44,457 nucleotides of DNA, from positions 1 to 44,457 of the IMG/VR virus record IMGVR_UViG_3300035698_015234. One strand, given 5' to 3'. Position 1 is the stretch's first letter. Each line of letters opens with the position of its first letter. This document shows positions 31,701-39,896 of this stretch, piece after piece. The notes beneath the pieces were generated by a model. That model did no database searches. It worked only from the letters and a program-made list of their open reading frames with translations, and had not been told where the DNA came from. The position numbers and the translations under genes were made by a program. Source of the DNA: a virus.

Positions 31701-33410
31701 TTATGATTTCAATCGATGAGCAGAAGCTACACATTCAGACATCTTATCAGAAACCATCTTGACACCAGGATACTTTAATAGATATTCTTCCTTTGTCATC
31801 TTATGCGACTTTCTGATATGTTCCGTTATCTTGGAACCTCTCGTACCACACTCAAGACAAATTACATAATCCCTGCCTTCAACCATCCCTGTCTTCCAAT
31901 AATTCAATGGACTAATTATCCATTTATCCAGCCTAATCTGACTCCTAAACATCTTGCCTGAACCATAAGGACAAACTAAACTGGCTTTCCTTTTATCTAC
32001 CTTGTTCTTTGTTGCCCTAGACCAAATAGGATGTTCATTCATATCTGATATAGCCTTTTGTATCCAAGCATTCACCATAGGTTCAATCACATTCCACCTT
32101 CCCATTACATCCTTTTCCCATAACACTAAACATTCAATCCCAGCAGACTTATATGCTTCTATAATCTCTGTTTCGTGTTCCTCTGGTTTTATTCCTATCA
32201 CTTTCTCAGAATGAAACCAGTCACCAAGTAACTCAATGACATATTTTGAACGATGCTTCTGCCTGTCCATAAGTCTACATTCCCTGGATGCAGATAAAGC
32301 CGATTCTAATACATTGTCTGGCAATATCATAAAATCAGGATTTAAATCTTTAATCAATCTGCCATATTTATGAACTCCTATCTTTGTCCTAATGAAGCGT
32401 CCACCATATCCAACATATACTACATTTCTACAAGTATGTTCATTGAAAAATACTTCTTGCCCACTTTGGCCATTCTGTGCCGACTCATTCTGCCTTATAA
32501 ATACTTCTTCGTTCTGCATTGGATGATGAGTACCATAACGACGCTCATTTGTCTCTATTAACTTCTTCTGAACTTCAGGTAATTGGAAAGAATTAACTAC
32601 GCCATATTTATCCATCATAGATTGTTCTCTCTTTTTCTGCACAGCCTTATAGTCTGTAGATTTAGCCTTCTTCTCTGTAATATTTGTAGTGGCCAATTGT
32701 AAACCTCTACCAGATTCAATAGCAATCTTATCATCATCCCAATTGTGTTCTGTTTTTAAATGTCCACCAAGTACCAACATCGCTTTATTACATTCAGGAC
32801 ACTTTACATAATCCTTGCCTAATTCATATTTATCAGGATACGAAGCTACACATTCAGAAAGATGTTTAGCAGCAAATCTCTTGAGATACCAATTATTACA
32901 TTTATTGCAAAAAATAGCACCAGCACGATTTTGAATAGGAATAACATGAGTACCTATATTAGACCTACTTTGTTTTTCTATAACAGATTTAAGAATAACT
33001 GGGGCATCGGAATATTTTTCACGATATGATTCCGAAGTCATCCCATGCTGTCCTTGAATATGAAGAATTATTTTAGTATCACGAAATCCACATTCTTTAC
33101 AAACTATAAAATCTTTACCTTCAATACCATTCAGAAAGATAGACTCTTCTCGTCTTTCGTGTGCTCTCCTTTGAATTCTGCCTTTAAATTTAGCTCCACA
33201 ATATTTACAAGTCAAAACAGGTTCCTTCTTTGTTTTAGCTCTTAATTTATCTATTCTGGCATTGCGTACTTTATCTGCCACAATCTTTGCATCAGGATAT
33301 TGTTTCATATATTCTGTTACATCAATATTGTGACTACTTAAATGACGACTCAATACTCCTGATTCTAAACCACAAATTCTACATCTAACAAAATCAATTC
33401 CTTCTTGCAT
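31701..33410 (-). CDS. Multi-zinc-finger endonuclease (Vsr-like nuclease core)
   Basis: 569 residues, SD AAGGAG. At least four fingers of ROS/MucR outline appear (for example FIVCKECGFRDTKIILHI near 105, YVKCPECNKAMLVLGGHL near 205 and YVICLECGTRGSKITEHI near 530), each a CxxC followed by a helix ending in His and a Y-x-x-K/E-Y tail. Residues ~275-310 hold a YGTHHPMQNEEV repeat known from phage homing nucleases. Residues ~350-450 look Vsr-like: NPDFMIL, KYVIELLGDWFHS and GIECLVLWEKD. Probably a DNA-cutting selfish gene or defence-related nuclease; target unknown. Confidence 0.65.
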   Translation of the reverse strand: MQEGIDFVRCRICGLESGVLSRHLSSHNIDVTEYMKQYPDAKIVADKVRNARIDKLRAKTKKEPVLTCKYCGAKFKGRIQRRAHERREESIFLNGIEGKDFIVCKECGFRDTKIILHIQGQHGMTSESYREKYSDAPVILKSVIEKQSRSNIGTHVIPIQNRAGAIFCNKCNNWYLKRFAAKHLSECVASYPDKYELGKDYVKCPECNKAMLVLGGHLKTEHNWDDDKIAIESGRGLQLATTNITEKKAKSTDYKAVQKKREQSMMDKYGVVNSFQLPEVQKKLIETNERRYGTHHPMQNEEVFIRQNESAQNGQSGQEVFFNEHTCRNVVYVGYGGRFIRTKIGVHKYGRLIKDLNPDFMILPDNVLESALSASRECRLMDRQKHRSKYVIELLGDWFHSEKVIGIKPEEHETEIIEAYKSAGIECLVLWEKDVMGRWNVIEPMVNAWIQKAISDMNEHPIWSRATKNKVDKRKASLVCPYGSGKMFRSQIRLDKWIISPLNYWKTGMVEGRDYVICLECGTRGSKITEHIRKSHKMTKEEYLLKYPGVKMVSDKMSECVASAHRLKS

Positions 33411-33439
33411 AATATCTCCTTTCTTAACTTCTTAGAAAT

Positions 33440-33468
33440 ACTATACACCATTTATTTGTTTTATACAA
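33440..33468 (-). promoter_or_regulatory. Sigma70-like promoter of the accessory island
   Basis: TTGTAT, a 17-base spacer, TATAGT on the minus strand, about 30 bases before the endonuclease start and just past the capsid terminator. It would launch the island separately from the capsid operon. Confidence 0.6.
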
Positions 33469-33502
33469 TAGAAATGTTTAGAAAATACAAACCAATAATT
33501 AT

Positions 33503-33550
33503 AAAAACAAAACACCCTTCTGAACTTTTACATCCAGAAGGGTGTTTTTT
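33503..33550 (-). terminator. Strong terminator after the major capsid gene
   Basis: AACACCCTTCTG pairs with CAGAAGGGTGTT over 12 bp around a 12-base loop, flanked by A/T-runs on both sides, so it can work in both directions. On the minus strand it lies 36 bases past the capsid stop and is followed by TTGTTTTT. Confidence 0.92.
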
Positions 33551-33585
33551 GTTAATCTTTTAGCGTATTTTATACGCTAGTAATG

Positions 33586-34446
33586 TCAAACTCTTGTGAT
33601 ACTCAAAACTTGAAGGCAGAAGGGATTGTAGGCACCAATTCCGAGCTGTTCAAAGATACTGAAGCCGATCAAACGATTCTTAGGATCGTCAGCAGAGAGA
33701 ACAGTCAACTCAGTACGAACAGGAATTCTACCAAAGAATTCGGCTTCGCCGCAAACATATACCGTACCTTCAGGAACAATACGGGATACGATGAGCTTGG
33801 CACCCCAAAGGGTAGCCATCAAACCGGTCTTCAACAGAACTGCCTGAGTTTCGATATCCAGAGTATCACGATCCCACTTACGCAGATCGGCATAATCCTT
33901 GGCGTTCAAGAACACGCTGGCCACTCTGATATCTGTGCGTTCGACATTCGCAAAAGCGTCTGCCAAAGCATTAGCTGTCAGATTGCCCGTAACCGGGATA
34001 GCCGGATTCGGGTTGGTTGGGTCAGCAGACAAAGCATCCATAACTGCGAAAACCTTACGGTCTTCTTCAGCTTGGATTTCTGCCTTCGCCAAATCGACAG
34101 AACGCTCAATCAGGTCGAAACGACGCTGTTTGATTTCCGTCAATTGGATTTCAGGGTTTGATGCAATTTCGAACAGAGGAAACAACACTCTCTTCGGCTT
34201 TGCAACTGCTACGATATTTTCGCCTTCTTCGCCAACGACATAGGCTGTGATATTCGGGTCTTTGTCATAAATAGGCAAAGCTCCATCGGGTAGGGCTTCT
34301 ACATAGAATGCCTTACGACCAACGGATGTATAATCACGACGCCTACGCAGAGGCTGAATCATACTAGCAGCCAAACGTTGCCGACCAGCGGCTGTACGAA
34401 TATGCTGAGAGATGATCTCTTGTTTAGTTTGATTGCTTACGGACAT
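33586..34446 (-). CDS. Major capsid protein, HK97 fold
   Basis: 286 residues, SD GGAGGA. An N-terminal helical, Arg-rich arm (RQRLAASMIQPLRRRRDYTS) precedes an E-loop-like beta region, a long spine helix near residues 105-140 (RSVDLAKAEIQAEEDRKVFA) and a P/A-domain end with ASVFLNAKDYADLRKW and TLWGAKLIVSRIVPEGTVY. These are features of HK97-type capsid proteins of large phages. It is visibly richer in G/C at third positions than its neighbours, fitting high expression. It is followed by the best terminator of the window and follows a decoration-like gene. Confidence 0.88.
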   Translation of the reverse strand: MSVSNQTKQEIISQHIRTAAGRQRLAASMIQPLRRRRDYTSVGRKAFYVEALPDGALPIYDKDPNITAYVVGEEGENIVAVAKPKRVLFPLFEIASNPEIQLTEIKQRRFDLIERSVDLAKAEIQAEEDRKVFAVMDALSADPTNPNPAIPVTGNLTANALADAFANVERTDIRVASVFLNAKDYADLRKWDRDTLDIETQAVLLKTGLMATLWGAKLIVSRIVPEGTVYVCGEAEFFGRIPVRTELTVLSADDPKNRLIGFSIFEQLGIGAYNPFCLQVLSITRV

Positions 34447-34506
34447 ATGTTATATCCTCCAATTATCCTTCCCTTCTGGGGTTTACGGCTATGGATTAAC
34501 CGAAGA

Positions 34507-34545
34507 TATCCTTTTAGGATAGGGAGCAGGATTTCACCTACTCCC
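34507..34545 (-). promoter_or_regulatory. Two adjacent hairpins in the capsid gene leader
   Basis: Minus strand: GGGAGTAGG/CCTGCTCCC (34545-34522, one mismatch) followed directly by TATCC/GGATA (34521-34507). They lie in the 152-base gap between the decoration-like gene and the capsid gene. No T-run follows, so mRNA processing or stabilisation is likelier than termination. Confidence 0.5.
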
Positions 34546-34598
34546 CTGGTTCTACCTCAAAACCATTTTTGCGAACCACCGATTACGGTGCGTTACGC

Positions 34599-35102
34599 TT
34601 AGATACGCATTTCGATACCGAGCGTCGGGCTAGTAATAGACGGCTTCTTGGTTACGATACCAATAATCGTCTGAACTGTCGGCTCACTCGAAACTTCATT
34701 CGTCAACATACCTTGTGCATCGCTGTACAACTGATCGCCAACTGCGAATACAATAGGTGTTGCATTATCAGCGGCTACGGTTGCATATACATCAACTTCA
34801 ACAGAAGCCATGCACTTCATTACAGCAACTTTACCACTTGCTACTGCTGGGCTATTCTCAAATGCAGCACCGGCTGCATCATTTACGAACAGACCAACGG
34901 GACGCAATTCGTCAGTGCAAGGAACTACAGTATAGTCCAAGCCAGCCGATACTGCGGCAACAGAACCACCAAGAACACCACGGGGGGTATTCACGGACAA
35001 TGTGCTGTTGGTATTAACTCCGTAATTAGCTTTTGTGAAGCATTCATCGGAGAGTACAGGAATACTATTCAACATACCACGAATTAGGATTGTAAGACTC
35101 AT
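34599..35102 (-). CDS. Capsid decoration/head stabilisation-like protein
   Basis: 167 residues, SD AAGGAG. Beta-rich, without Cys clusters, with GGSVAAVSAGLDYTVVPC and a middle segment GLFVNDAAGAAFENSP. Small beta proteins immediately upstream of the major capsid gene are often decoration or stabilisation proteins. Codon use is G/C-richer like the capsid gene. Function inferred from position and composition. Confidence 0.55.
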   Translation of the reverse strand: MSLTILIRGMLNSIPVLSDECFTKANYGVNTNSTLSVNTPRGVLGGSVAAVSAGLDYTVVPCTDELRPVGLFVNDAAGAAFENSPAVASGKVAVMKCMASVEVDVYATVAADNATPIVFAVGDQLYSDAQGMLTNEVSSEPTVQTIIGIVTKKPSITSPTLGIEMRI

Positions 35103-35130
35103 TATTTATCTCCTTGTTATTTTATTCGGC

Positions 35131-36531
35131 TCATTTAAAAACTTCGCTTACATCGGGTGCCGATGACCAGATGGAGCTGATGTCAGCCGAAGCTACGCTT
35201 TGTGCCGCAACTTTAGGTTGTCCACCAAGTTTTTTAATTCCAGCCTTTTTGGATGAAGCTTTCTTTTCAGCTTCTTCCTTCTCTTCTTCTTCGGCGACGG
35301 CTTCACCATCTTCGAACAAAGAAGCAAGCTGAGCATCAGCCGCAGGGTCTTCTGGCAGAGCATCATCCATCGAGCTTGTCATTTCGATGTCCATCTCATT
35401 AGGTCCAGCCTTGCGAGCTTCTACTTTCTCTTCTTCATCTTCCGCTACCTTTTCTTCTACTTTCTCTTCTTCGGCAGCTACCTTCTCTTCTTTCTTATCT
35501 TCAGCATCTTCAGCTTTTACAAGAGAAGCAATCATACTTCCCAACTTCGCTAAACGAGCTTCAATTTTATCTTCTTTCTTTTCTACTTCATCAGCCGCTT
35601 TCTTTTCTTCTACTTTCTCTTCTTCGGCTGTCTTTTCTTCTACTTTCTCATCCTCAGCTACTTTCTCTTCTTTCTTTTCTTCTACTTCATCAGCAGCTAC
35701 TTTTTCTTCTACCTTCTCATCTTCGGCTACTTTCTCTTCTTTCTTTTCTTCTACTTCATCAGCCTCGGCAGCTATAAAAGAAGCAATCATACTTTCCAAT
35801 TTTGCTAAACGAGCTTCTTTCTTTTCTTCTACTTTCTCATCCTCAGCTACCTTCTCTTCTTTCTTTTCTTCTACTTCATCAGCCGCTACTTTTTCTTCTT
35901 TCTTATCTTCAGCATCATCAGCCTTTACAAGAGAAGCAATCATACTTTCCAATTTTGCCAAACGAGCTTCTTTCTTTTCTTCTGCTTCATCTTCTGCTGT
36001 CTTTTCTTCTACCTTCTCATCTTCTGCTACCTTTTCTTCTACCTTCTCTTCTTCGGCTTTAATAGCAGGAGGAATTGCATCATCTTTATCAGCCAATTCT
36101 TCAGAAGCCTTTTTCTCATCATCAACTTCTTCATCATCAGCATATAGTTTCTGTGTCTGTGAGAAACGATTAAGTGTCCGATCCATTGCTTCGCTATTCA
36201 AAGCCATCAAATCACGAGCTTGGGTTTCAATAACACTATCGGGAACTTTCTCGCCCAGCAATAAAACAGCAATACGAACAGCTTTATTTGCGGCGATACG
36301 AACGCTGGCAACTGTGGGAGGATTGGCTTCAGGAACACCAAAACCAATATCATCACGGCTGTCATCTTTCCATTCGGTACGCATATCGGGCAACTCATGA
36401 TTCACTTGTTGCTCGAATGTGTGATATCCATCCCAAGCAGGATCAGTTCTTCCAGGTTGATTTACATTACCAGGATATGGGATACTGCCATCAGCAGCTT
36501 TGCGATTTGTAAGTCTGACTCTATTGCTCAT
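35131..36531 (-). CDS. Repeat-rich acidic scaffold or prohead core protein
   Basis: 466 residues. Residues 1-155 form a globular N-terminal domain; residues ~160-375 are almost purely Glu/Lys/Ala/Val repeats built on KEEKVAEDEKVEEK, interrupted three times by a helix EARLAKLESMIASLVKA (starting near residues 191, 242 and 327). The C-terminal ~60 residues are Ala/Ser/Lys-rich and end in an aromatic-hydrophobic tail. A long charged coiled coil next to the capsid gene and downstream of the prohead protease is the profile of a scaffolding or core protein that is removed during maturation. The embedded helix resembles the N-terminal helix shared by the small head proteins. Confidence 0.65.
   Translation of the reverse strand: MSNRVRLTNRKAADGSIPYPGNVNQPGRTDPAWDGYHTFEQQVNHELPDMRTEWKDDSRDDIGFGVPEANPPTVASVRIAANKAVRIAVLLLGEKVPDSVIETQARDLMALNSEAMDRTLNRFSQTQKLYADDEEVDDEKKASEELADKDDAIPPAIKAEEEKVEEKVAEDEKVEEKTAEDEAEEKKEARLAKLESMIASLVKADDAEDKKEEKVAADEVEEKKEEKVAEDEKVEEKKEARLAKLESMIASFIAAEADEVEEKKEEKVAEDEKVEEKVAADEVEEKKEEKVAEDEKVEEKTAEEEKVEEKKAADEVEKKEDKIEARLAKLGSMIASLVKAEDAEDKKEEKVAAEEEKVEEKVAEDEEEKVEARKAGPNEMDIEMTSSMDDALPEDPAADAQLASLFEDGEAVAEEEEKEEAEKKASSKKAGIKKLGGQPKVAAQSVASADISSIWSSAPDVSEVFK
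35407..36054 (-). repeat. Imperfect tandem repeats inside the scaffold-like gene
   Basis: The DNA repeats the pattern of TCTTCTTT and TCTACTTT blocks (plus strand) for about 650 bases, encoding Glu/Lys repeats with three copies of the LAKLESMIAS helix. Copy number is likely to vary between relatives. Confidence 0.85.
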
Positions 36532-36534
36532 AGA

Positions 36535-37185
36535 TTATTTTCCTCCCTTAATATTATTGATTCTTGTATCAACAGCATCAGCAATCTTGTCAACTTTGAA
36601 AGCCAAACTGCGACGACCATGTTTTTCCAAATAACTTGCAACTATATCTAACCTCTGCGATGCATTTACTAAGCGAGAAACATATCCTTTAGAAGCAACA
36701 GGCTTACGACCAACTTTGCGTCCAGCAGCCAACATTGACTCATCTGTAGCTAATTCCTCACCATGACGTTCACCTTCTACTTCTGTGAATTTGTCTTGTG
36801 TGATTTGCTCTTCGATGCCATTCGGGTCTGCCAAACTTGCCATTACTCCTTCTTCAACTTCATCATCATCCATACCCAATTCTGTTTCCAAATCTTCCAG
36901 AGTAGGTTCCTGAGCAATAACTTCATCAACTCCATCAACTCCATCCAAAGGACAAGGTTGAGTTTCTCTACGATTCATTTGACCATATGGACCTGTTCCA
37001 TCTGGAATACCAGGAACAACCCCTGCCACTTTAGAATCATCATCCGCTTCATCACTACTCGTCAACTGATCTTCTAATGACTCAATCTCAGCAATAAGGC
37101 TATTACGAGGGCTATTCTGAGAAGCGATATTCATCTTTTTCTCAAGAGCAGCCACTCTTTTCATCAATACATCTTTTTGACTCAT
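36535..37185 (-). CDS. Acidic prohead core-like protein
   Basis: 216 residues from the ATG at 37185, SD AGGAGG. Coiled-coil start (LMKRVAALEKKMNIA), acidic middle (ETELGMDDDEVEEGVMASL) and a basic helical end (SQRLDIVASYLEKHGRRSLA, then KVDKIADAVDTRI). It lies between the protease-side genes and the repeat scaffold and has a GATATT-class element upstream. Probably a second core or scaffold component. The C-terminal helix pattern is common in large-phage internal proteins. Confidence 0.55.
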   Translation of the reverse strand: MSQKDVLMKRVAALEKKMNIASQNSPRNSLIAEIESLEDQLTSSDEADDDSKVAGVVPGIPDGTGPYGQMNRRETQPCPLDGVDGVDEVIAQEPTLEDLETELGMDDDEVEEGVMASLADPNGIEEQITQDKFTEVEGERHGEELATDESMLAAGRKVGRKPVASKGYVSRLVNASQRLDIVASYLEKHGRRSLAFKVDKIADAVDTRINNIKGGK

Positions 37186-37229
37186 AAGGTTTCCTCCTTG
37201 GTTTAACAATAATATGAGGCTTCAACTTA

Positions 37230-37256
37230 TGTAAAAATATAAAAAAATTATTACAC
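37230..37256 (-). promoter_or_regulatory. GATATT-class promoter-like element (copy 6)
   Basis: The minus strand reads GTAATAA followed by TTTTTTTATATTTTTACA, 45 bases before the ATG at 37185; GATATT is changed to TATATT here. Confidence 0.5.
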
Positions 37257-37310
37257 TTTATTGAAACCCCTATATTTTTAAGGGTTTTTATACAATTATT
37301 TTCTCAATTT

Positions 37311-37706
37311 TTAGCCCAATAAGGATTTTGCGATCTTTATTAAACTGCTAGCAACCGTATTTCTTTCACCTTCTGTCAAAGACCAATTTGCATTAGCTTT
37401 GTCATTCTGATCGCCATTATCCTTAAGAACTACATCAGTTGTAGAACTCTGATCAACTGTCTCTTTTTCAGACTTCTCAATAGCATCAGCCTTTGAATCC
37501 AATTCAGCATCCATATTCTTATCAGTTTCATCAATCGTGGATGCATCTTCTTTCTCAATGGCATCAGCTTCCTGGGCTGGTTCATCATTTTGTACTTCTG
37601 CCGCTTTATCAGCGATTTCAGCATCATCTACAGCATATTTCTTCAAAGTTGCAATAGCTTTGATAATTTCTGCTGTGCGTGTATTTGTTAATCTATCTCT
37701 GCTCAT
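37311..37706 (-). CDS. Acidic protein with the shared helix at its C-terminus
   Basis: 131 residues, SD AAGGAGG. After a basic helical start (SRDRLTNTRTAEIIKAIATL) the protein is a long Asp/Glu/Lys-rich, probably disordered chain, ending NTVASSLIKIAKSLLG, the same motif that other proteins carry at the N-terminus. No T-rich terminator follows; only a weak AAACCC/GGGTTT hairpin lies at 37264-37287. Placed next to the prohead protease. Likely a core protein. Confidence 0.55.
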   Translation of the reverse strand: MSRDRLTNTRTAEIIKAIATLKKYAVDDAEIADKAAEVQNDEPAQEADAIEKEDASTIDETDKNMDAELDSKADAIEKSEKETVDQSSTTDVVLKDNGDQNDKANANWSLTEGERNTVASSLIKIAKSLLG

Positions 37707-37742
37707 ACTTCCTCCTTTTTGTTTCTTATTACGGCAAAATCT

Positions 37743-38726
37743 TTATTTGCCAATTAGTCTTTCAATCATAGCTTCATTTTTACGTCTTAATAATTCAGCC
37801 CTTGCAACTCTCAAAGTAAGCATACCTGCCCTATCTGCTACCCTTAACTTGAATATCTCATTCATCGTTTCACTCAATTTCCAAGTCGGAAATGCTAATA
37901 CTTTTGCGGCATCCTTAGATATATCACTTACATAATGATTTAACACAGCACCAGTAAATGCTGGTCTATCTACCCAAGATGCTTCAATAAACCTATTAGA
38001 CTTGGGATCACCTACCCATTTCCCATTTTTCTTAATTAATCTTCCACATAATTCTGCAACCACTCTCTGAACCCCTTTATTATCCACATACTTATGCGAC
38101 ATCTCATTGTCCAAATGTGTACAATTGGAATCATTATCTCCTAATACCTTACCACATTTAGAACATTGTACAAAATCTGCAAGGCAGCCCATACTCATGG
38201 TTGTCAATTTACCTGATGCAATTTTGCCTACCAAATCAGAATGTTTCTTATTTGTAGCAACAAGAATATCAATATAATAAATATCTGCTTCGCCAAAATT
38301 ACTTTTAAAATGAACAGGTCTTGCTACAGCATCCAATATCTTACCTTTACTCAATTCTGGAACCTGAACATGCTCTAAGTAATTCTCTCCACCCACAAAA
38401 CTTCTAAATGTTGCCAATAAAACTTCATTACTCCAAGCATTACCATTATTGTTTATTAATTCATTACAGGCTGCTTTAATAGTATGTCCATCTTCTTCAA
38501 GTTCTACAGAAGCAACAATGGAACAATGACTCATTAAAAAATCATCTTGGTTAAATTTCTTCCAATCCACTTCCAATTCACGAGCAATTCTAAGTCTTCC
38601 ACCTGCTGTCAATTGATGCCATTCATTACGAGGATTTGCCAAAATGGTAGCAACTGGCAAATCGAGATTAAAGGTTCTCGCATTAGCCATCATTAAACAT
38701 GTGCCATCTGTACATCTTCTGTTCAT
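37743..38726 (-). CDS. Prohead protease with zinc-binding insert
   Basis: 327 residues. GENYLEHVQVPELSKGKI places a catalytic-type His at 119 and KIASGKLTTMSMG a Ser at 178, the order and spacing of His/Ser prohead proteases (herpes assemblin/T4 gp21-like). Directly after the Ser comes an insert CSKCG...NCTHLDN (C188, C191, C202, H204) that probably binds zinc; such inserts occur in large-phage proteases. It lies between core proteins and upstream of scaffold and capsid genes, as expected for an enzyme that matures the prohead. The C-terminal basic helix may be a core-binding tail. Confidence 0.82.
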   Translation of the reverse strand: MNRRCTDGTCLMMANARTFNLDLPVATILANPRNEWHQLTAGGRLRIARELEVDWKKFNQDDFLMSHCSIVASVELEEDGHTIKAACNELINNNGNAWSNEVLLATFRSFVGGENYLEHVQVPELSKGKILDAVARPVHFKSNFGEADIYYIDILVATNKKHSDLVGKIASGKLTTMSMGCLADFVQCSKCGKVLGDNDSNCTHLDNEMSHKYVDNKGVQRVVAELCGRLIKKNGKWVGDPKSNRFIEASWVDRPAFTGAVLNHYVSDISKDAAKVLAFPTWKLSETMNEIFKLRVADRAGMLTLRVARAELLRRKNEAMIERLIGK

Positions 38727-38734
38727 TTTTCCCC

Positions 38735-39520
38735 TTAAATAAAAGACATTACTGAAGCAAAATCCCTGCGTAATTTATTAATCTTTTGTCTGTCAAAATA
38801 TGGATAATCGTATATGGAACCAATGAAATCATCAAGTTGTCTTATATATTTATCACCCATATTCTCAACAGGTCTGCGTCCAAGTTGTTTCGTATATTGT
38901 TTATTCAAAAGAGCAATATATGCTTCAATCTCATCTATAGGTCTCAAATCAGCCATTAAAGATTTAGCAATCCTTACTACTTCGTTTGCTACCTTATACA
39001 CCATGTCTTTATCTAACTTCTTTTCCTTAATAGCTCTATCTATATTCTCTTTAGTTTTCTTTGCATCAGCAGGATTACTTTTTCGTTGAACTTTAAAATC
39101 CTTAACCCATTTCTTCAATCCTTCATCCAATTCACTTTTCGTTCTATTATATTTTTCAATATCTTCATTCATAAGTGTTTCGTGTTTCTTCCCTAAAGCC
39201 TTGCTAATATCGTTCATCTTTTGTTCGTTTTTTCTCTGTTGCATTAAATTGTAAGGATGGGTATCAAGATTGCCCGATTCTTGTTTCACAACTCTATGCT
39301 TACTCTTATCAGCATCGGAATGATCTTTCATATATTTATCGTAAGCATCTTGTGTGGGAAAATCCATAGCTACCAAATCTTCAGCCATCTTTATTAATTT
39401 TGCTGAAACACCCATACTAACGGGATTAATCTTCTGTGACGGGCCTACCTTTGGTCCCGCTTCAGCTTCAACATCATCAGCAATCAGTTCAGCTATCCGA
39501 TGTATTTTAACTTCATTCAT
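38735..39520 (-). CDS. Internal/core head protein with three motif-like helices
   Basis: 261 residues, very rich in Lys, Asp and Glu. Three helices resemble the shared signal: KIHRIAELIADDVE at the start, GVSAKLIKMAEDLVAMDFP near 37 and VYKVANEVVRIAKSLMADL near 173. The stretches between are charged, and the C-terminus is basic with YFDRQKINKLRRDFASVMSF. It precedes the protease gene by eight bases. Best read as a prohead core protein possibly cut by the protease at several places; this is inference. Confidence 0.5.
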   Translation of the reverse strand: MNEVKIHRIAELIADDVEAEAGPKVGPSQKINPVSMGVSAKLIKMAEDLVAMDFPTQDAYDKYMKDHSDADKSKHRVVKQESGNLDTHPYNLMQQRKNEQKMNDISKALGKKHETLMNEDIEKYNRTKSELDEGLKKWVKDFKVQRKSNPADAKKTKENIDRAIKEKKLDKDMVYKVANEVVRIAKSLMADLRPIDEIEAYIALLNKQYTKQLGRRPVENMGDKYIRQLDDFIGSIYDYPYFDRQKINKLRRDFASVMSFI

Positions 39521-39546
39521 TTTAACCCCAAGTATCTATGGAATTA

Positions 39547-39579
39547 CCGACAGGCTGAAGTTTGACTCCAGCCCATCGG
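39547..39579 (-). promoter_or_regulatory. Intergenic hairpin between core genes
   Basis: CCGA-TG-GGCTG and CAGCC-TG-TCGG form a long interrupted stem (plus AGT/ACT) with a 3-base loop, followed by TAATTCC rather than a T-run. A role in mRNA processing or partial termination is likely. Confidence 0.45.
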
Positions 39580-39602
39580 TTCCAAATCTTATCCGAATCA
39601 GA

Positions 39603-39878
39603 TTACATAGTCTGAACGGACGGACTATTATAAGCAGAAATGTTATCAGAAACTGTACCCGATGGATTAGCAACAGATGGATTCTTCGCCACCTGACCAG
39701 CTTTACCTATGCCAGTATATTGCAGCTTATCTACTGCCAATACGGGTTGTTTCGCTGCGGAAAGATTATTGAAATTCGTTACTCTACCGCATGAAACTTT
39801 ATTGTCTCCGTAAAATTCAATTGCTTCATCTTCTCTTACTCTACCGCAATTAATCTCTTGATAGGCTTTCGAATACAT
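39603..39878 (-). CDS. Small virion-like protein, unknown
   Basis: 91 residues, SD AAGGAGG, one of the best of the block. Two Cys-Gly-Arg-Val repeats (NCGRVREDE and SCGRVTNFN) in the first half and a Ser/Asn/Pro-rich, probably extended tail. It lies just past the HNH gene. Probably structural, no family recognised. Confidence 0.5.
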   Translation of the reverse strand: MYSKAYQEINCGRVREDEAIEFYGDNKVSCGRVTNFNNLSAAKQPVLAVDKLQYTGIGKAGQVAKNPSVANPSGTVSDNISAYNSPSVQTM

Positions 39879-39896
39879 TTTGTCCTCCTTGCGACC

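Noticed and set aside
33583-34161. Plus-strand frame of 192 codons
   Set aside because: It is antisense to the major capsid gene and has no start signals.
35387-36400. Plus-strand open frame of 337 codons rich in Ser and Phe
   Set aside because: It is the mirror of the Glu/Lys repeats of the scaffold-like gene; composition is an artefact of the repeats.
37264-37287. AAACCC/GGGTTT hairpin as a terminator
   Set aside because: The stem is short and in the direction of the gene only three T follow, so termination cannot be claimed.
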